This document shows positions 33,751 to 35,840 of a stretch of DNA of 35,840 nt, in pieces. The position numbers were made by a program, and so were the translations under genes. Source of the DNA: an uncultured bacterium. Lineage in GTDB: Bacteria > Cyanobacteriota > Vampirovibrionia > Gastranaerophilales > Gastranaerophilaceae. Numbering within the stretch: position 1 is the first letter of the stretch; each line of letters begins with the position of its first letter. The DNA is taken from contig CAMTMK010000018.1 of NCBI GenBank assembly GCA_947073645.1, forward strand, positions 1-35,840, read 5' to 3'. The notes under the pieces were generated by a model, which had not been told where the DNA came from, ran no database searches, and saw only the letters and a program-made list of their open reading frames with translations.

Positions 33751-33770
33751 CCCGCACTGGTGTGCGGGTG
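33751..33770 (-). terminator. rho-independent terminator after the 54-aa gene
   Basis: CCCGCAC and GTGCGGG pair around a 3-4 base loop, followed on the minus strand by TTTTCTTT. It lies between the 54-aa gene and the nadD -10, so it also occupies the nadD -35 region. Confidence 0.8.
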
Positions 33771-33802
33771 AAAAAATTTGTAGGGGAAAAATTAAATTGG
33801 AG

Positions 33803-33967
33803 TTAAATTAAATGTAAAGCTTGTTTGTTTGCAATAGCGATGAAATTCATCTGTGCAAACAGAAGTTCCGAGCGGTCCTCAAACGGCTGATTATTGTTGA
33901 CAGTAACCTGACTTTCATAGATGTTTTTCAATTTGTCATCAATATTTTTTAAATTAGCTGTTGCCAT
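33803..33967 (-). CDS. small 54-aa protein, unknown function
   Basis: The ATG at 33965-33967 opens 54 codons ending TAA at 33803-33805, too short for usual ORF calling. AGAGGA lies 8 nt before the start. The peptide begins MATANLKNIDDKLKNIYESQ, continues with EDRSELLFAQMNFIAIANKQ, and is soluble and helical. A dedicated terminator and a long structured leader (33974-34070) frame it, supporting a real, regulated gene. No family recognised. Confidence 0.65.
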   Translation of the reverse strand: MATANLKNIDDKLKNIYESQVTVNNNQPFEDRSELLFAQMNFIAIANKQALHLI

Positions 33968-33973
33968 TTTTAA

Positions 33974-34043
33974 GTCCTCTCTATAGGTTATTTTGTGCTT
34001 TCAGAGGTTATCGCCAGAGCCTGAAGGCTCCGTTTGCCTCTCT
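33974..34043 (-). promoter_or_regulatory. structured leader with competing anti-SD pairing
   Basis: In the minus-strand RNA an AGAGAGG (34037-34043) is followed by a GAGCC-TTCA-GGCTC hairpin (34017-34030), then AACCTCT (34003-34009), then a second AGAGAGG (33976-33982) that contains the ribosome binding site of the 54-aa gene. AACCTCT can pair with either AGAGAGG, so folding with the first frees the ribosome binding site and folding with the second hides it. The design is that of a riboswitch or autoregulated leader. It matches no riboswitch class I know. Confidence 0.55.
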
Positions 34044-34188
34044 TTAGATTTATTACTCTCTCGTGTCTGATGTATATATAAAGTATATATAAACTTCTCG
34101 ATTTCAGTTTTGTATTATCTTGTTACATATCTTTACAAATAATCAATTATTGCAGAAAAAATGTTTTTATATCTATATAGGGGAAACT

Positions 34189-35840
34189 ATGCTCGACAAT
34201 AATGTCCAAAAACAGCAGCAAGCTCAAATGCAGTTTCAGTCTTTAACTCCACAGCAGCAGGAACAGTTAAGGCAGCAGATTACTATGCAGGCGGGTGTTA
34301 ATCCTGAACTTTTAAGGGAAAATGTTCAGGATACTTATGTTGCCAATAGGGTTGCAAATACTACAGATGACCCTAAAGGGATGATGTGGACTGCCGGTTT
34401 GACATTACCTGCGTGGTATGCGATTGCCAAAGGTATGGATAAATATGCTGAAAAATGTCGAGGTGATTATGAAAAAACAATCCCCGGCAAGATTGGCGCT
34501 TGGGGGGACAGAGTCTCTGACAGGCTTGGTAAAAACAGCTTTATGCAATCAATGGGCAAAGGTTATCGTTCTTGCAGAAAATTTATAAGAGAAAAAATTG
34601 TAGATAAATCAAGAATTTTACGCGCTTTCTGTGATACTCCTTCAAAACCTGAACTTTCAATGGTTCGAGATCAGGCAAGGGGTATGCTCGGTTTCTGCGC
34701 AACTGATTGGGATCAGGTTGTTGAAAACTTTATAAGAGAAACTCATCAGATCGACGATTTGGCAGCTTATGGAGCAAATGCATCTGAAATTAAAGCTTAT
34801 AAATCAAGAATTGGTAAAGTGCCAAAAGCACAGCAAGCTGCAGAATTACAAAAAGCTGAATTTGAACTTCTTAAAAAATATACAAGAGGTGGAAATACAT
34901 TCTTAGCAGGAGCGCTTCCGACTGATGCTGCTGCAAGAGCAAAATTATTAAAAGATGCTAAAGCTTATGAGTTCGGCTTGAAGGATTTTGCAGAATTTGA
35001 GCTTATTAAAAAGAACAGACCTGATTATTTGCACAGAATTATGGAATCTGGTCATAATGCAAACCGAAATATGTTCTCAATAGCTTATGAAGCTAAACCT
35101 ACTTTATGGGGTAGAGTTAAACGCTTTTTATTTGGAAGGAAAGTTTACGGCTCTGAATTTGCCAACAAAATGGCAAGTTCAATAGGTAATGAAACTTTAA
35201 CTCCCGAAATGGCTAAAGCTTTAAGAGATACAGGTTTGGATAAGAAAATCCCGAAATCTGCATTAGGTAAATTTATTGCAAAATACAATAATATTGTACT
35301 TGAAGGTGCAACAAACAGAGTTGCGGGCGGTAAGTTAATCGCTATTATGCAGGCATGGTTCCTGGCTGAAGCTATTTACAAATCAGCTAAAGCAGAAGGC
35401 GGTGCAGGTGAAAAAGCTAGAACATTTGCAGAACGCTTTACTGAACTTGTTGCAATGTTTGCTTGTATTCCACCTGCAATTATGTTGATGCACAAAGTCG
35501 GCGGTCTTCAGTATGCCGGCATGACAAAACAAGAAGTAGAAGCTTATAGAAAAAATCTTAAAGCCTTCAACGAAAAAGCAATGGCAGGTAAAATGTCAAA
35601 AGCTGAATATAAAGCCGGTAAGAAAGCATTAAGAACAGAATTAAAAGCCGGAGTTAAAAATCCGTTCACAAACTTGTGCAAACGTGTTGGCCGTGTTGTA
35701 TCAGTTGGACTTGAACAAATAAGACCTTATCAGTCAAAAGCTTCAACAAGAAAAACTGTTATGGAAAAAATAAAAGATATGTTCAAGAGCCCCGGACATT
35801 TTAAATTCGGCTTTAAACAAATGGCTGGTTATCCGATGAG
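34189..35840 (+). CDS. large hypothetical protein, 3' truncated by window edge
   Basis: The frame is open from the ATG at 34189 to the end of the window: at least 550 residues and no stop. GGGGA precedes the ATG by 4-5 nt. The first ~45 residues are very Gln-rich (NVQKQQQAQMQFQ, PQQQEQLRQQ). Two likely membrane segments are seen, near residues 65-85 (GMMWTAGLTLPAWYAIA) and 420-445 (LVAMFACIPPAIMLMHKVGG); between them lies a Lys/Ala-rich helical region. No signal peptide and no known family. It may be a membrane-bound structural protein. Confidence 0.8.
   Translation, partial: MLDNNVQKQQQAQMQFQSLTPQQQEQLRQQITMQAGVNPELLRENVQDTYVANRVANTTDDPKGMMWTAGLTLPAWYAIAKGMDKYAEKCRGDYEKTIPGKIGAWGDRVSDRLGKNSFMQSMGKGYRSCRKFIREKIVDKSRILRAFCDTPSKPELSMVRDQARGMLGFCATDWDQVVENFIRETHQIDDLAAYGANASEIKAYKSRIGKVPKAQQAAELQKAEFELLKKYTRGGNTFLAGALPTDAAARAKLLKDAKAYEFGLKDFAEFELIKKNRPDYLHRIMESGHNANRNMFSIAYEAKPTLWGRVKRFLFGRKVYGSEFANKMASSIGNETLTPEMAKALRDTGLDKKIPKSALGKFIAKYNNIVLEGATNRVAGGKLIAIMQAWFLAEAIYKSAKAEGGAGEKARTFAERFTELVAMFACIPPAIMLMHKVGGLQYAGMTKQEVEAYRKNLKAFNEKAMAGKMSKAEYKAGKKALRTELKAGVKNPFTNLCKRVGRVVSVGLEQIRPYQSKASTRKTVMEKIKDMFKSPGHFKFGFKQMAGYPM

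Noticed and set aside
33976-34043. Resemblance of GGCAAACGGAGCC in the leader to c-di-GMP (GEMM) riboswitches
   Set aside because: The GGGACGCAAAGCC half and the tetraloop-receptor are missing; only a short GCAAAC is shared.
1-35840. Mobile elements, CRISPR arrays, prophage or integron signals
   Set aside because: No transposase, integrase, direct-repeat array or compositional break was seen on either strand.

Overview
The window looks like a chromosomal stretch from a low-GC bacterium (roughly one third G+C) with mostly housekeeping genes. The best lineage guess is Gastranaerophilales (Vampirovibrionia/Melainabacteria, the non-photosynthetic sister group of Cyanobacteria), at moderate confidence. 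The basis is the mix of ThyX, an AroH-type chorismate mutase, GatD, a CHASE2-GGDEF cyclase, an LCP protein, tandem type IV prepilins with a shared C-terminal motif, and many lineage-specific secreted or unrecognised proteins. I see no phage, insertion sequence, CRISPR array or transfer signature.

Layout. 1-1949: 3' part of polA and a small secreted protein. 1935-4646: a divergent pair of operons, tatD-tlyA leftward and gatD-gtrA rightward, from one 38-bp promoter region. 4643-10807: calpain-like protease, proS, two TPR/secreted genes sharing a promoter, and a CHASE2-GGDEF cyclase with a small upstream ORF. 10968-14575: rpmE, thyX-yuiF-like, an unknown protein and two tRNA-Arg genes. 14583-19773: LCP protein and mgtE leftward, argS and a kinase-like unknown rightward. 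19733-23074: dusB, a large TPR lipoprotein-like or secreted protein and a 49-aa protein. 23227-25862: infC with an AUA start, tRNA-Phe, two prepilins and a 75-aa protein. 25980-30680: a PurD-like ATP-grasp protein, then dnaJ-like, queE, def, fmt and aroH, tightly packed. 30672-33967: a degenerate HerA-like/Tudor fusion, yqeK, nadD and a 54-aa protein with a structured leader. 34189-end: a large unknown ORF cut by the window edge.

The genes cover translation (proS, argS, infC, rpmE, def, fmt, dusB, tlyA, queE, tRNAs), cell envelope (gatD, gtrA, LCP), nucleotide and cofactor metabolism (thyX, nadD, yqeK, aroH) and surface structures (prepilins). The main observations beyond gene calling are: (i) at least seven genes lack a Shine-Dalgarno and have a -10 element ending exactly 6 or 7 nt before the ATG, which predicts leaderless mRNAs; (ii) divergent promoters are compact and partly symmetrical; (iii) infC seems to start at AUA; (iv) one protein joins a HAS-barrel, a Walker-A-less HerA-like core, an acidic linker of about 205 residues and a PcrA-type Tudor domain; (v) a PurD homologue has lost most of its active-site motifs; (vi) the 54-aa gene has a leader with two identical 7-nt segments competing for one anti-SD sequence. 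Several starts were moved downstream from the longest possible ORF for these reasons. All family assignments are by reading motifs; no database search was run.
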